64,000 nucleotides of DNA from Panacagrimonas sp963975245. Its GTDB lineage: Bacteria > Pseudomonadota > Gammaproteobacteria > Nevskiales > Nevskiaceae. Both the position numbers and the translations under genes were made by a program. Under the pieces are notes generated by a model, which searched no databases, had not been told where the DNA came from, and saw only the letters and a program-made list of their open reading frames with translations. The stretch spans positions 1 through 64,000 of the forward strand of contig CAXBFJ010000004.1 of assembly GCA_963975245.1 (NCBI GenBank), read 5' to 3'. Below, in pieces: positions 33,253 through 42,468 of the stretch (within the stretch, counting starts at the first letter, position 1; each line of letters opens with the position of its first letter).

Positions 33253-34827
33253 ATGCAAAGCCCTGCCAAAGCCGAAGCCAGCGTTAACCTGGAAGACTTG
33301 GGTTCCACCATTACGGGTGGCAAGCGCAATCGAAGAGCGGCGGATCACGATGCCCGCTCCACTGCAGCGGTTCCCCGAAGCCTGATTCGCGGCATCAAGG
33401 GAACAGTTGGACTGACTCACGGCATCAAGGGCGCGGTTGGCGTTGCGTTTGTTCTGGAGTTTCTTACCGTCACGCTCATTGGCATGGGCATCATGCTTCT
33501 GCGTTCAGTCGACGGCCCGGTCTCCGGCACACGGTATTTGCTGGCCTCGCTGTTCTGCGCCAGCACCATTGTCTTCTTGCTGGACTATCAGAGTCTCTAT
33601 GAAGAAGAGGCGCTGCTTGATGCGCGGCGATCCATTCCGAGCATCATCACTGCTGGTCTGGTGGCCTTCGGAGGTTTGCTGATCACTGGCATCGCCTCAG
33701 CGGGACACTTGAGCTATGGCGCAACTTGGCTGGCAGCATTTGCATCCGCGTCTGTACTCACGCTGATTGCCGGACGCATCTCATTTGCAAGATTCCTGAG
33801 CGGCACATCTGCGCGTGGCCTGTTCACGCGCCAGATCATCATTATCGGTGCCGGAGAAACCGCAGTGAAACTATTGCAGGAACTTGAAGCGGCGGCGCAA
33901 CCCTGGACGCGAGTACTGGGCTTGTTCGATGACCGTGTTCGCGATGCGTCCGGGCGCGTGCCTCGATCAATCGGCCACGTTCACGTGATTGGAACCGTAA
34001 GCGATGCAATTACATTTGCCCGCCGCATGCGGGTCGATGACATTGTCATTGCGCTGCCCTGGTCTGCCAATGAGCGTATCAACGCGCTTGTCCGCGCCAC
34101 CGAAAGTGTTTCGGCCAACATTCACATCGCATCAGACTGCTTTGGAAGCGTCAGAGCCAACAATGGTCAGCGCAATCAAACCGCGTTTCCTGCGCTGCGC
34201 ATCAGTCCGAAACCGCTCTCGGGTTGGAGTTACCTGCTGAAGCGAGCGACGGACCTGGCCATTGCCATTCCTGCCCTGATTCTGCTTGCGCCGCTGTTCC
34301 TGATCGTGGCCATCGCCCTGAAGCTGGAAAGCCGCGGGCCTGTGTTCTTCAGGCAACCGCGCTTCGGCATCAACAACCGCACGATCAACATCTTCAAGTT
34401 TCGATCGATGTACCACGCACAGCAGGACCTGCGTGCAGACCGCCTTGTCACCCGCGATGATCCACGCGTAACACCCATCGGTCGCTTCTTGCGCCGCACC
34501 AGCATTGATGAGTTGCCCCAGCTTCTGAATGTCATCAGCGGCGAGATGTCCATCGTCGGACCGCGACCGCATGCCAAGAATGCAAAGGCCGCCGGGCGGA
34601 TCTATCAGGAAGTGGTGCAGGAGTACGCGCGGCGACATCGCGTCAAGCCTGGCATCACCGGCTGGGCACAGGTCAAGGGATGGCGTGGTGAAACAGACAC
34701 CGAAGAAAAGATCATCCGCCGTTGCGAGCACGATCTCTATTACATCGACAATTGCTCGTTCTTGCTCGACATCTACATCATCGTGGCCACTTTTGTTCGC
34801 GCACCTTTCCAGCGCAACGCTTTCTGA
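33253..34827 (+). CDS. Undecaprenyl-phosphate sugar phosphotransferase (exopolysaccharide initiation)
   Basis: 524 aa. First step of polysaccharide assembly: moves sugar-1-phosphate onto undecaprenyl phosphate. Basic N-terminal tail, four membrane helices (residues about 60-185), CoA-binding-like domain (IIIIGAGETAVKLLQELE), a fifth helix (AIAIPALILLAPLFLIVAIALK) and the bacterial sugar transferase domain with FKFRSMY, TSIDELPQLLNVI, MSIVGPRPHA and KPGITGWAQVKGWRGET. WbaP/WcaJ/EpsB family; sugar specificity cannot be read. Upstream GGGGG serves as ribosome binding site. Confidence 0.95.
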   Translation: MQSPAKAEASVNLEDLGSTITGGKRNRRAADHDARSTAAVPRSLIRGIKGTVGLTHGIKGAVGVAFVLEFLTVTLIGMGIMLLRSVDGPVSGTRYLLASLFCASTIVFLLDYQSLYEEEALLDARRSIPSIITAGLVAFGGLLITGIASAGHLSYGATWLAAFASASVLTLIAGRISFARFLSGTSARGLFTRQIIIIGAGETAVKLLQELEAAAQPWTRVLGLFDDRVRDASGRVPRSIGHVHVIGTVSDAITFARRMRVDDIVIALPWSANERINALVRATESVSANIHIASDCFGSVRANNGQRNQTAFPALRISPKPLSGWSYLLKRATDLAIAIPALILLAPLFLIVAIALKLESRGPVFFRQPRFGINNRTINIFKFRSMYHAQQDLRADRLVTRDDPRVTPIGRFLRRTSIDELPQLLNVISGEMSIVGPRPHAKNAKAAGRIYQEVVQEYARRHRVKPGITGWAQVKGWRGETDTEEKIIRRCEHDLYYIDNCSFLLDIYIIVATFVRAPFQRNAF

Positions 34828-34906
34828 CCACCTCGAAAGCACCGGATCACTTTCCGGATCACGTTCACCCATCACCTGCGTTCTGCCGCTATCGAGGAAT
34901 CCATTC

Positions 34907-37900
34907 GTGACAATCAGATCAGCACTTGTCGTTTCCAGCGGCAGAGTGGCTCACGCCGCCCCCAGAGCAGGGCCAGGCGCGAAGGCACTCCTGTGCTTGA
35001 TCGCCTGGCTTGGCACGGCCTCACTACCGGGTTTAGCAAGCGCCGCCACTTTGCAGGTTGATCGCAGCGGGCAAACGGCGGGGGCTTTTTCTTCCATCGC
35101 CGCCGCCGTCGCCGTCGTCAACCCGGGCGATACCATTTCACTGGTTCCCGGAAGCGGCCCCTATCGCGAGCCTCTGGATATCCAGACACAGGGCACGGCA
35201 TCAGCGCCGATCACCTTTGAGGGCAACGGCGAGCTGATTACCGGCTTTGATCCTTTCGCCTTCAGCTGGAACGATTCCACCGCACAATGGGAGTACACGC
35301 TGCCGCCTCCCATCGGCAATCAACCCAATGGATTCCCACCCGGCTTTCGGCATCTGGTCACCTATCAGGGTCAGCGTTTGTTGATATCCCAGGTCACTGG
35401 CGGGTTCACCAGTGATGCGGCAACGCTCTCCGCAGACGGGCTCAAACTCATTCTGGGCAATGCATCGCCGGACGAGGGATGGGAGATCAGTACGCGAACG
35501 GTGGTCGTACGGATATCCAACTCCAACGGCAGCTCCGAGCCCGTGGACTGGCATCACGTCTACAGGAACATGCGGGTATCAGGCGCACGCAATGATGGCT
35601 TCAATCTCCACGGTACGGGCACCTACCTGCATTTCGAGAATATTGAAGCGTTTCACAATTTTGATGAAGGGTTTTCTGCCCACGATGCCATTCATTGCTC
35701 CATCAATGGTGGTAAGTTCTGGGGCAACGACAATGGTCTGTATAACCAGTCATCTCCCAACATTGTTCTGAATGCCAACAACATTCAGGCCTACGCCAAT
35801 CTGGGTGCCGGCATCTCGATGCGGCAGGGCACCAACAAGCTGACCAACTCACAGGCCTGGGACAACGGCATCTCCAACATGGCCTTGGGCGGCACTTTCA
35901 TCAGCCGCAGCAATTACAGTTATGAGAGCCGCTGGGCTGAGCCGCCTTTCGCGGCTTATCAGGAGACGCAGACACAGGAAATTGACGATGACTATCCCTA
36001 CACCTATGACGCCTACTGGAAAGGCAATACACCCGATCTGAGGCATCAGGCCTATGAGATCACCGGCGATGAACCTACCGTCCTGCCGGCAAGCAAGCTG
36101 CCTGCGTTTGCCCTGAGCTATGCAGACTGGCGCCACATCTACTTCTCTGCCGGGCAGCTTGGCAGCCCAGCCATATCCAACCCTGAAGCCGATGCCGACA
36201 GCGACGGGCGCAGCAATGTGCAGGAATACGAGGACGGCACGCATCCCCTGGTAGCGGACAGCGCGAGCGTCAATGTTTCGGTGGAAGTTCCCGATGCGCA
36301 GGCCGATTCGGAAACCGGCGACCCCGGTCTGATCGTGCTGCGCCGCAGTGGCGGCACGGCCAGCGATCTCACGGTGTACTTCGCCATGGGAGGTAGCGCC
36401 GTTGCCGACACGGATTACGAGGCACTCAACAACTACGTCGAAATTCCGACCGGCGCGTCAACCGCGTTGCTTCCCGTTGTCCCAATTGCTGATGCCGAGC
36501 CCAACCCACCCTTGCTGGTCATATTGGGCCTGGTGGACGACGCCACCTACGTGCCCGGCCCCGCAAGCGGCAGCGTCGAACTTGATTCGGTTGAACTACC
36601 CATCGTCAGCCTGTCCACACTGGACGCTTCGGCCAGCGAAATCGAGGGCGAGACAGGCATCTTCGAGATTCGTCGCAGCAGCGTTCGCATAGATGAGCCG
36701 CTGAGCGTCAGCCTCAGCATCAGTGGTACCGCCACACCCGGTGAGGACTACCCGGCGTTTGCACCCATTATTGAATTTCCCGCTGGCATTGGCCGGATCA
36801 CGCTGGACGTTGTGGCTGTCGAAGACGGCCTCGTTGAAGTCAATGAAACCGTGAATCTGCAGCTGGAGAAAATGAACACCTACCGGCTCGGCAATGCGCT
36901 TGGCAGCATCACCATTGCAGGCGAGCCATTGCCCACCGTCATGATCTCCGCCAGCGATGCCAACGCTAACGAATCCGGCGACACCGGCACATTCACGGTT
37001 TCGCGTTCCAGTGGCGGGAGTGCGCTCAGCGTGTACTTCAGCATCAACGGCACGGCCACGCAGGGCATCGACTACGCGCCCATTGGCAATTCGGTCTTGA
37101 TACCGGCCGGCGCCGGTTCCGCAGATATCACGATCTCCCCGATTGAAGACGATCTGTCTGAAAGCTCTGAATCAGTCGTCCTGGTACTGGACCCGGACGA
37201 CAACTATGTTCTGGGCAACCCCAAGAACGCCACTGTCACGATCAGCAACTACGATCCGCCCACGCTCACGGTGACCACCATCGATCCGTCTGCGAGTGAG
37301 GCTGGCGATAACACGGGTGTGTATTCCATCCGGCGCAATGGCCCGCAAACGCTTCCACTGATGGTGCAGTACACCATGAGCGGGTCGGCCACTGCAGGCG
37401 ATGATTACACCGCACTGAGTGGATGGCTGGAAATACCCATCGGTGCGAGCGCTGCCACGGTCACGCTTTCGCCTCTGGCGGACAACATCATCGAAGGCAA
37501 TGAGACTGCAATCCTGAGCCTTGTTGCGAGCAGCGAGTATGTCATTGGTTCGGCCGGGTCCGGCACGGTCACCATCAAGGATGTCCCGCCGCCGACGGTA
37601 GCGCTGGTGGTGAACGACAGCGTGGCAAGTGAAGCCGCTGACAGCCCGGGACAAATCACTATCAGCCGAACCGGCAGTCAGACGGGCACGCTGATCGTGT
37701 CGTTCTCTTTCTCCGGCACCGCCACCCTGGGGACGGACTACACAGACCCTGGCACTTCGGTTGAGATTCCAGTTGGGCAAAGTCGGACCACGGTCGATAT
37801 TGCGCCACTGCCGGATGCCCTCATCGAAGGCAGCGAGACAGTTGTACTGAGCCTGATTGCACAGGCGCATTACACGCTGGGCGCAACGTCAGCGGGAACG

Positions 37901-39931
37901 GTGAACATTTCGGATGTCGCGCCTTCCACGCTCACATTGAACGTCACCGATGCGACGGCGAGCGAAGTCAATGGCAACACGGCGAGCTTTGTCATCAGCC
38001 GAAGCGGGGACCCCAGCGCACCGCAGAACGTGAACATCAGCACCAGCGGCACGGCGCAGAGCGGGGTCGATTATCCGGCCATTCCTGCTTCCCTGATGAT
38101 TGCGGCTGGCGAGGGATCCGTTTCGTTCAGCGTGCAACCCACCGCAGATGCAGAGACCGAGGAACCGGAGAGCATCCTGCTGAATCTGGAACCGGGAACG
38201 GATTATCTGGTGGGCTCGCCGTCTACGGGCGAGCTCACGATCTTTGATTTTGCGCCGCCCACCGTAGAGTTGATCGCGACCGATGCAAGCGCAAGCGAGA
38301 CACCGGGTGACAGCGGCGAAATCACCCTGACCCGCACAGGCTCAACGGAAGAAGCCTTGCTCGTGCGCCTCATCATCAGCGGCAGCGCGACCCCGGAACA
38401 GGATTACACCGCGCTGACCGACACCGTGCTGATTCCTGAAGGGGCGAGTGCCATTGTGATCGCTGTGCTGCCACAGGCCGACACGCTGTCTGAGCCCGAT
38501 GAGACAGTCACACTCACCCTGGCCGAAGACGCCGGCTACGTCGCCGGCCCCGGCAACAGCGCGACCGTCAGCATTGCCAATGTAACGGCACCAACGATAT
38601 CGCTGATCACGAATGACAGCTCGGCAAGTGAATCCGGCAACACCGGCCTGTTCACCATCCGAAGAACCGGCGCCAACAGTGCGCCCATCACCATTGGCTA
38701 CACGGTGAGTGGCACGGCATCACCGGGGCTGGACTACACCGAGCTTGGCAGCGAGATCGTCATTCCCGCAGGCGAAAATGCCATAACTTTGACCGTGTCA
38801 CCGCTCCCGGATGATCAGGCAGAAGGCACGGAAACCGTGGTGCTTACCCTCGCCGCCAGCAGCGGTTACAAGCTCAGCACCAGCAATACCGGCACCGTCA
38901 ACATCAAAGACCTGCCACCGCCCACCGTCTCCATGATCACCAATGACAGCTCGGCCAAGGAATCCGGCAATAGCGGCCTGTTTACGATCAGGCGCAGCGG
39001 TTCCACGGCCGAGCCGCTGACCGTTCGCTACACCCTTGGCGGCACCGCCTCGCCTGATCTGGATTACGTAGACCTTGGAAACGAGTTGCTCATCGCAGCC
39101 GGCGAGAACTCGGTTGCCATCACGGTCACTCCGTTACCGGATGACTTGCTGGAAGAAACCGAAACAGTCGTTCTTACACTCGCGCCCGACCCAAGCTACG
39201 TGCTCAATGCCAACAACAGCGGCACCGTCAACATCCAGGACGCTCCGCCGCCAACGGTGTCTCTGATCACCAATGATCGCTCTGCCAGCGAGTCCGGAAA
39301 CAACGGCCTTTTCACGATCCAGCGCACGGGCAGTAACAGCGAGCCGTTGACAGTGCTTTTTTCGGTTGACGGTACCGCCTCACCCGATGTGGATTACCTT
39401 GCGCTGGGCAGCGAAGCCGAAATTCCATCCGGCTCGAATGCGGTGTCCTTGGAAGTGACGCCCGTCGCAGACGGAGTGCCAGAGGAAACTGAAACGGTAA
39501 ACCTCACGATTGTGGCTGGCCCGGGTTACCTGGCAGAGAGCAATGCGACCGGCACCGTAGACATCAAGGACGTCCCCCTGCCCACGGTCACCGTGACCAC
39601 AATAGACAGCATCGCCAGTGAAGTAGCCGGCGACGACGGCGCCATCACCCTCAAACGCAGTGGATCACGCACATTCCCGCTCGAAGTAGACCTGAGCGTG
39701 AGCGGCACCGCCACAGAAGGTGAAGACTATGCCGCACTCGCAACATCGGCGATCATCCCTGCCGGAGAAGGCACCATCACCATTGTGATATCGCCCGAGG
39801 CGGATGCAGTTCAGGAAGACACAGAGACGGTTATTCTCACCGTCACCGAACAGGCGCATTACACACTTGGCTCAGCGGATACCGGCATCGTAAGCATCAC
39901 GGATGCTGAAGAAGAGCTTGAGGAGTCCTAA
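34907..39931 (+). CDS. Secreted giant beta-helix protein with eleven Calx-beta repeats
   Basis: 1674 aa. Start GTG at 34907 with GAGGAA seven bases upstream; the frame is open to 34529 but that part overlaps the sugar transferase. Signal peptide near residues 25-48 ending LASA. Residues about 50-440 form a right-handed parallel beta-helix region (PITFEGNGE, NGLYNQSSPNIVLNANNIQ), as in polysaccharide lyases. A short Ca-binding-like loop DADSDGRSNVQEYEDG follows. Then eleven Calx-beta domains of about 110 residues, each starting with a (T/N)D.SASE..G..G.F.I.RSG motif and containing GTA..G.DY. Repeats 8-10 are almost identical at their starts (TNDSSASESGN), pointing to recent internal duplication. 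No membrane anchor at the C-terminus. Likely an exported, calcium-dependent matrix or polysaccharide-modifying protein; the exact activity is unknown. Confidence 0.9.
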   Translation: MTIRSALVVSSGRVAHAAPRAGPGAKALLCLIAWLGTASLPGLASAATLQVDRSGQTAGAFSSIAAAVAVVNPGDTISLVPGSGPYREPLDIQTQGTASAPITFEGNGELITGFDPFAFSWNDSTAQWEYTLPPPIGNQPNGFPPGFRHLVTYQGQRLLISQVTGGFTSDAATLSADGLKLILGNASPDEGWEISTRTVVVRISNSNGSSEPVDWHHVYRNMRVSGARNDGFNLHGTGTYLHFENIEAFHNFDEGFSAHDAIHCSINGGKFWGNDNGLYNQSSPNIVLNANNIQAYANLGAGISMRQGTNKLTNSQAWDNGISNMALGGTFISRSNYSYESRWAEPPFAAYQETQTQEIDDDYPYTYDAYWKGNTPDLRHQAYEITGDEPTVLPASKLPAFALSYADWRHIYFSAGQLGSPAISNPEADADSDGRSNVQEYEDGTHPLVADSASVNVSVEVPDAQADSETGDPGLIVLRRSGGTASDLTVYFAMGGSAVADTDYEALNNYVEIPTGASTALLPVVPIADAEPNPPLLVILGLVDDATYVPGPASGSVELDSVELPIVSLSTLDASASEIEGETGIFEIRRSSVRIDEPLSVSLSISGTATPGEDYPAFAPIIEFPAGIGRITLDVVAVEDGLVEVNETVNLQLEKMNTYRLGNALGSITIAGEPLPTVMISASDANANESGDTGTFTVSRSSGGSALSVYFSINGTATQGIDYAPIGNSVLIPAGAGSADITISPIEDDLSESSESVVLVLDPDDNYVLGNPKNATVTISNYDPPTLTVTTIDPSASEAGDNTGVYSIRRNGPQTLPLMVQYTMSGSATAGDDYTALSGWLEIPIGASAATVTLSPLADNIIEGNETAILSLVASSEYVIGSAGSGTVTIKDVPPPTVALVVNDSVASEAADSPGQITISRTGSQTGTLIVSFSFSGTATLGTDYTDPGTSVEIPVGQSRTTVDIAPLPDALIEGSETVVLSLIAQAHYTLGATSAGTVNISDVAPSTLTLNVTDATASEVNGNTASFVISRSGDPSAPQNVNISTSGTAQSGVDYPAIPASLMIAAGEGSVSFSVQPTADAETEEPESILLNLEPGTDYLVGSPSTGELTIFDFAPPTVELIATDASASETPGDSGEITLTRTGSTEEALLVRLIISGSATPEQDYTALTDTVLIPEGASAIVIAVLPQADTLSEPDETVTLTLAEDAGYVAGPGNSATVSIANVTAPTISLITNDSSASESGNTGLFTIRRTGANSAPITIGYTVSGTASPGLDYTELGSEIVIPAGENAITLTVSPLPDDQAEGTETVVLTLAASSGYKLSTSNTGTVNIKDLPPPTVSMITNDSSAKESGNSGLFTIRRSGSTAEPLTVRYTLGGTASPDLDYVDLGNELLIAAGENSVAITVTPLPDDLLEETETVVLTLAPDPSYVLNANNSGTVNIQDAPPPTVSLITNDRSASESGNNGLFTIQRTGSNSEPLTVLFSVDGTASPDVDYLALGSEAEIPSGSNAVSLEVTPVADGVPEETETVNLTIVAGPGYLAESNATGTVDIKDVPLPTVTVTTIDSIASEVAGDDGAITLKRSGSRTFPLEVDLSVSGTATEGEDYAALATSAIIPAGEGTITIVISPEADAVQEDTETVILTVTEQAHYTLGSADTGIVSITDAEEELEES

Positions 39932-39946
39932 GGCAAACACGCGAAC

Positions 39947-39998
39947 GGGGCATCCGTAGCGGCATCGGTGACTGTTACGTATTGCCCCAGACTTTTTT
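39947..39998 (+). terminator. Terminator candidate after the Calx-beta gene
   Basis: GGGGCA (39947-39952) pairs with TGCCCC (39983-39988); the 30-nt interior can pair GTA/TAC. A TTTTTT run follows at 39993-39998. Long loop, so moderate support. It also marks the left edge of the cassette block. Confidence 0.45.
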
Positions 39999-40024
39999 GT
40001 TACCTATGTCCCCGGTCGCTCACA

Positions 40025-40291
40025 CTAGTTCGACTCTTGCACTCTGATGCGCTTCTTGTCTCTATGAATAATGATCCTCAGACCCGCATTCTTGCCTTTC
40101 TTAGTGGCTCGATTGTAGCGCCCAAGTTTGTGCACACCTTCATCGATTGCGAGATTCAACTTGAGAGCTTCCTCGAACGACAGCACGATGTTGATTGTTT
40201 GTGTATTAGGTGTGAGTTCTAAAGGACTGGTTGTCTCAAATTTGCAAGCTCCAAAGGACCCTTTCTTGGTTCTAGCCTCATCATCAACCAT
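40025..40291 (-). CDS. Cassette gene, hypothetical basic protein
   Basis: 88 aa. Good ribosome binding site (AGAGGAAA) seven bases before the ATG at 40291. Content: NIVLSFEEALKLNLAIDEG, then a basic segment KLGRYNRATKKGKNAGLRIIIHRDKKRIRV. No recognised family; charged and soluble. Last gene of the array in transcription order. Confidence 0.7.
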   Translation of the reverse strand: MVDDEARTKKGSFGACKFETTSPLELTPNTQTINIVLSFEEALKLNLAIDEGVHKLGRYNRATKKGKNAGLRIIIHRDKKRIRVQESN

Positions 40292-40379
40292 TTTAATTTC
40301 CTCTCAGTTATGCCCAATGCCTGATCTCAGCGGAGTTTGAGGCGACGACCACTTTTGCAAAAGCAAAAATTGGCAGCGA

Positions 40380-40410
40380 GTCTAACGTCCGCTGCAACGA
40401 CCTAGTAGGC
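40380..40410 (-). repeat. Short attC-like site
   Basis: On the minus strand GCCTACT...GACGTTAGAC; GTTAGAC fits the GTTRRRY core, the other core is degenerate (GCCTACT for GCCTAAC). 31 nt, shorter than functional attC sites, probably decayed. It shares the CTAGTAGGC/CTAGGC ending with the site at 43128. Confidence 0.4.
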
Positions 40411-40419
40411 GTCTGGCGC

Positions 40420-40929
40420 TCAGAATTGCACAAACGTGTAGTTCTCATGGCGCTGATTGGTCTGTTGAGACACTACGTCTTTTCGCATTTCGAGGATGAC
40501 TTCCCCGAATGCTCCCTTAAGTTGCCGTTGTGCTTCGGAAGTGGTTTTGTTTTTGATCGCTTTCTGTAACTCCAGAAAAATGTTCAGCGCCGTGAGCAAC
40601 TGATCTGGAGCCCACAACCAAGCGGATGCATACGCAGAAAGGAATGAATCTTTTTGTGCGTCGTCCGCCGGGTGACCAGCAATAAATACCCGCATCGAAA
40701 TTGCGATGTTCTCATAGACTGCTCGCCGTTTCTCCAACAATGCAGCCTCCTGAGCGAACTGGGACTTTACCCCCTCAAGCTTCTTCGTTATTTCCTCGAT
40801 ATCTTCCTTCGAAGCAAGGTTCCTAGACTTCTCAATCAAGTAGGATGACAGGTAGCTCCTAATCGTCAATCCGGCGGCGACCAGAACGATCACATTGGCG
40901 ATCGATAGTACAAACGCGACGATGTCCAT
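40420..40929 (-). CDS. Cassette gene, hypothetical single-span membrane protein
   Basis: 169 aa from ATG at 40929 (AGGAG upstream); the frame is open to 40959, into the attC-like site. N-terminal membrane helix (VAFVLSIANVIVLVAAGLTI), then a coiled-coil-like stretch (LASKEDIEEITKKLEGVKSQF), the form seen in many cassette and phage-borne proteins, and a helical C-terminus. No known function. Confidence 0.75.
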   Translation of the reverse strand: MDIVAFVLSIANVIVLVAAGLTIRSYLSSYLIEKSRNLASKEDIEEITKKLEGVKSQFAQEAALLEKRRAVYENIAISMRVFIAGHPADDAQKDSFLSAYASAWLWAPDQLLTALNIFLELQKAIKNKTTSEAQRQLKGAFGEVILEMRKDVVSQQTNQRHENYTFVQF

Positions 40930-40933
40930 TGGT

Positions 40934-40993
40934 AGCAATCTCCTGTGGGTGACGCCCACACCCCGTGCTCACGCGCGCAACGGATTGTTGGGT
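40934..40993 (-). repeat. attC-like imperfect inverted repeat
   Basis: On the minus strand it starts ACCCAAC (40987-40993) and ends TGTGGGC (40934-40940). The arms CCCAACAATCCGT and ACGGGGTGTGGG pair imperfectly with an extra base in the first arm, the asymmetry expected of folded attC. 60 bp. Confidence 0.5.
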
Positions 40994-41007
40994 GCCGGCA
41001 TCCGCAT

Positions 41008-41454
41008 TTACCTGACTTTGGAACTATTATGTTCTTCCGCACGTAAACAAACGTTGTAGGCATAAGGATTTTCTGATTTCTTTTCTTCAGCGCACGCTGC
41101 GCCATGCTTTGTTTCGAGCTCTGCGCGTGACATACCGAAACTCATAAGAGCGGGCGATGCGACATGAGCTTTTAGAGAGCGCTCAGGGAATGTGGAGGCA
41201 ACAGTGACAAGGATTGCGACTGCAGCTAGTACGAAAAAGACTTTCGCGCGTAGTGACCAAAAGGCCACTACGATACCTAGCAAGCCGATAGGCGGTCCTA
41301 CAAGCAGCAAGATAAAATCTTCCAAGCCATCCCAATCTGCGCCGTAGCTGTAGCGATTAAGAATTACGAACGCCGCCGAGAATGCCAGCCAAAGCCCGGC
41401 GGCGGCTACCACGAGCCTCAAAGCCCAAGAGTGAGGGCGGTTAGGTATTCTCAT
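41008..41454 (-). CDS. Cassette gene, hypothetical membrane protein
   Basis: 148 aa from ATG at 41454, six bases after a GTTGGTT core, a typical cassette gene start. Three hydrophobic helices (LRLVVAAAGLWLAFSAAFVIL, FILLLVGPPIGLLGIVVAFW, VFFVLAAVAILVTVAS), then a soluble tail with two Cys (GAACAEEK, NVCLRAEE). No recognised family. Confidence 0.72.
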   Translation of the reverse strand: MRIPNRPHSWALRLVVAAAGLWLAFSAAFVILNRYSYGADWDGLEDFILLLVGPPIGLLGIVVAFWSLRAKVFFVLAAVAILVTVASTFPERSLKAHVASPALMSFGMSRAELETKHGAACAEEKKSENPYAYNVCLRAEEHNSSKVR

Positions 41455-41459
41455 TTGGC

Positions 41460-41538
41460 AACCAACGCCCCATTTCACCCGCCGCCTTGTCGCCGCGACG
41501 CGGTGGCAAGGACGTCGGAGTGCAACTGCTTGTTTGGC
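41460..41538 (-). repeat. attC-like site
   Basis: Minus strand: GCCAAAC core (41532-41538), then AAGCAGTTGCACTCCGACG, a GC-rich variable middle, and GGGGCGTTGGTT (core 41460-41466). Each core has one mismatch to RYYYAAC/GTTRRRY. 79 bp. The next gene starts right after it. Confidence 0.55.
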
Positions 41539-41558
41539 GCGCGTGCGTTAAATGAGTT

Positions 41559-41651
41559 TGGGAACGGTGGATGGACTCGAACCATCAGCTTCCTAGGAAC
41601 GGCGCAGGGCCGAAAGATACCTAAGCACTCTATCCATTGAGCTACACCGTT
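41559..41651 (-). tRNA. tRNA-like element with abnormal anticodon arm, amino acid undetermined
   Basis: 93 nt on the minus strand. Seen: 7-bp acceptor stem AACGGTG/CACCGTT, then discriminator C and encoded CCA; D arm GCTC-AATGGATA-GAGT; T arm GATGG-TTCGAGT-CCATC. The region between D and T arms is 40 nt and cannot form a normal 5-bp/7-nt anticodon arm. TTAGG pairs with CCTAG around a 22-nt loop that itself holds a CGGC/GCCG hairpin. It may be a tRNA with a 15-nt insertion, a pseudo-tRNA or a novel form. It lies just before the attC-like site at 41460, in the same cassette as the next gene. Confidence 0.6.
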
Positions 41652-41715
41652 ATAGATCACCTGACGCAAATCGTAGGTGTCTTTTGATGAAGGTAGGTAG
41701 CCCATTTACTCGCCC

Positions 41716-42453
41716 TTAAAAACCGGATTTTGGGGGCCACACGAGGCCATTCTGGAGCAGATTAAAAACATCTCCAGGTTCAATCTTCAAGAAGTGAAAG
41801 CATTTGCGAATTAGTTGCTCAAATTGAGTTTGGCGCGCATCCGACCAAGATGGATTTAATGGAATGACACCAGATTTGCAAAATGATGCGAGCCGGGAGA
41901 CAAATACCGTTTCTGCCTTGCGGACCGGGCGCCCCCTCTTCAAGCGGCGCTTCGTCACCGACTCGTAATATTCCTTTAGCCTTTCAAGCTCGCTGTAAAC
42001 GAAGGGAATATATATTTTCTTGCTGAGAAAATGAGCCAGCCATGCATCGCTGTCATCTCTCAGCGCTTCTAGCAGCTGATCAGTGGCTTTCACAATTTTC
42101 TGACTTCGCGATCGAAATTCTGCTGAGCTTGGGTCACTTGCACGAGGAAGGGAAGACCGGAGTATGTTCATAGACCAGTCAATTTTCTGAATCGCGATCT
42201 TTTCATCAAAGGATCTCCGAGAACGCCTCGCTGCGGCGCACAAAAACTTTAGGAGCTCCTGCTCCTGATCTTGTGTTAGTTCGGAAAAAGTGTAGCCGCC
42301 ACGCGTTTCATTCATTGATTTAATCGGCGGTTCTGCCCCAACTGGAGATGGAAACGAGAGTGAGATTGGGTGTGATTGGCCACCATCACCCTTGCGACTT
42401 TCCTTGGCTCCGGTGCGATTCTTCTTCGACTTAGTTTCAGATTTTCGATTCAC
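41716..42453 (-). CDS. Cassette gene, hypothetical protein
   Basis: 245 aa if started at GTG 42453, 16 nt after the core of the attC site at 42469. A later ATG at 42315 would give 199 aa, and the open frame to 42519 runs inside attC. Basic N-terminus (KSETKSKKNRTGAK), then Arg/Lys-rich helices (LKFLCAAARRSRRSFDEKIA, KEYYESVTKRRLKRGR). No transmembrane segment, no recognised domain. AT-rich codon choice compared with the flanking polysaccharide genes. Confidence 0.65.
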   Translation of the reverse strand: MNRKSETKSKKNRTGAKESRKGDGGQSHPISLSFPSPVGAEPPIKSMNETRGGYTFSELTQDQEQELLKFLCAAARRSRRSFDEKIAIQKIDWSMNILRSSLPRASDPSSAEFRSRSQKIVKATDQLLEALRDDSDAWLAHFLSKKIYIPFVYSELERLKEYYESVTKRRLKRGRPVRKAETVFVSRLASFCKSGVIPLNPSWSDARQTQFEQLIRKCFHFLKIEPGDVFNLLQNGLVWPPKSGF

Positions 42454-42468
42454 GGCGAATGCCTGTGC

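Noticed and set aside
33002..33385. 127-codon plus frame in the leader of the sugar transferase gene
   Set aside because: Arg/Ser/Pro-rich random-like sequence, no ribosome binding site, overlaps the true gene from 33253.
36280..39931. Regularly repeated DNA, considered as CRISPR or tandem array
   Set aside because: The period of about 330 bp is in frame and corresponds to Calx-beta protein domains; the nucleotide repeats are imperfect.
39932..40024. Possible insertion-sequence end (GTTACCTATGTCCCCGG region) at the left edge of the cassette block
   Set aside because: No transposase or matching inverted repeat in the window, so it cannot be supported.
41475..41705. 76-codon minus frame across the tRNA-like element
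   Set aside because: It covers the tRNA-like arms and most of the attC-like site, so it is explained by these structures.
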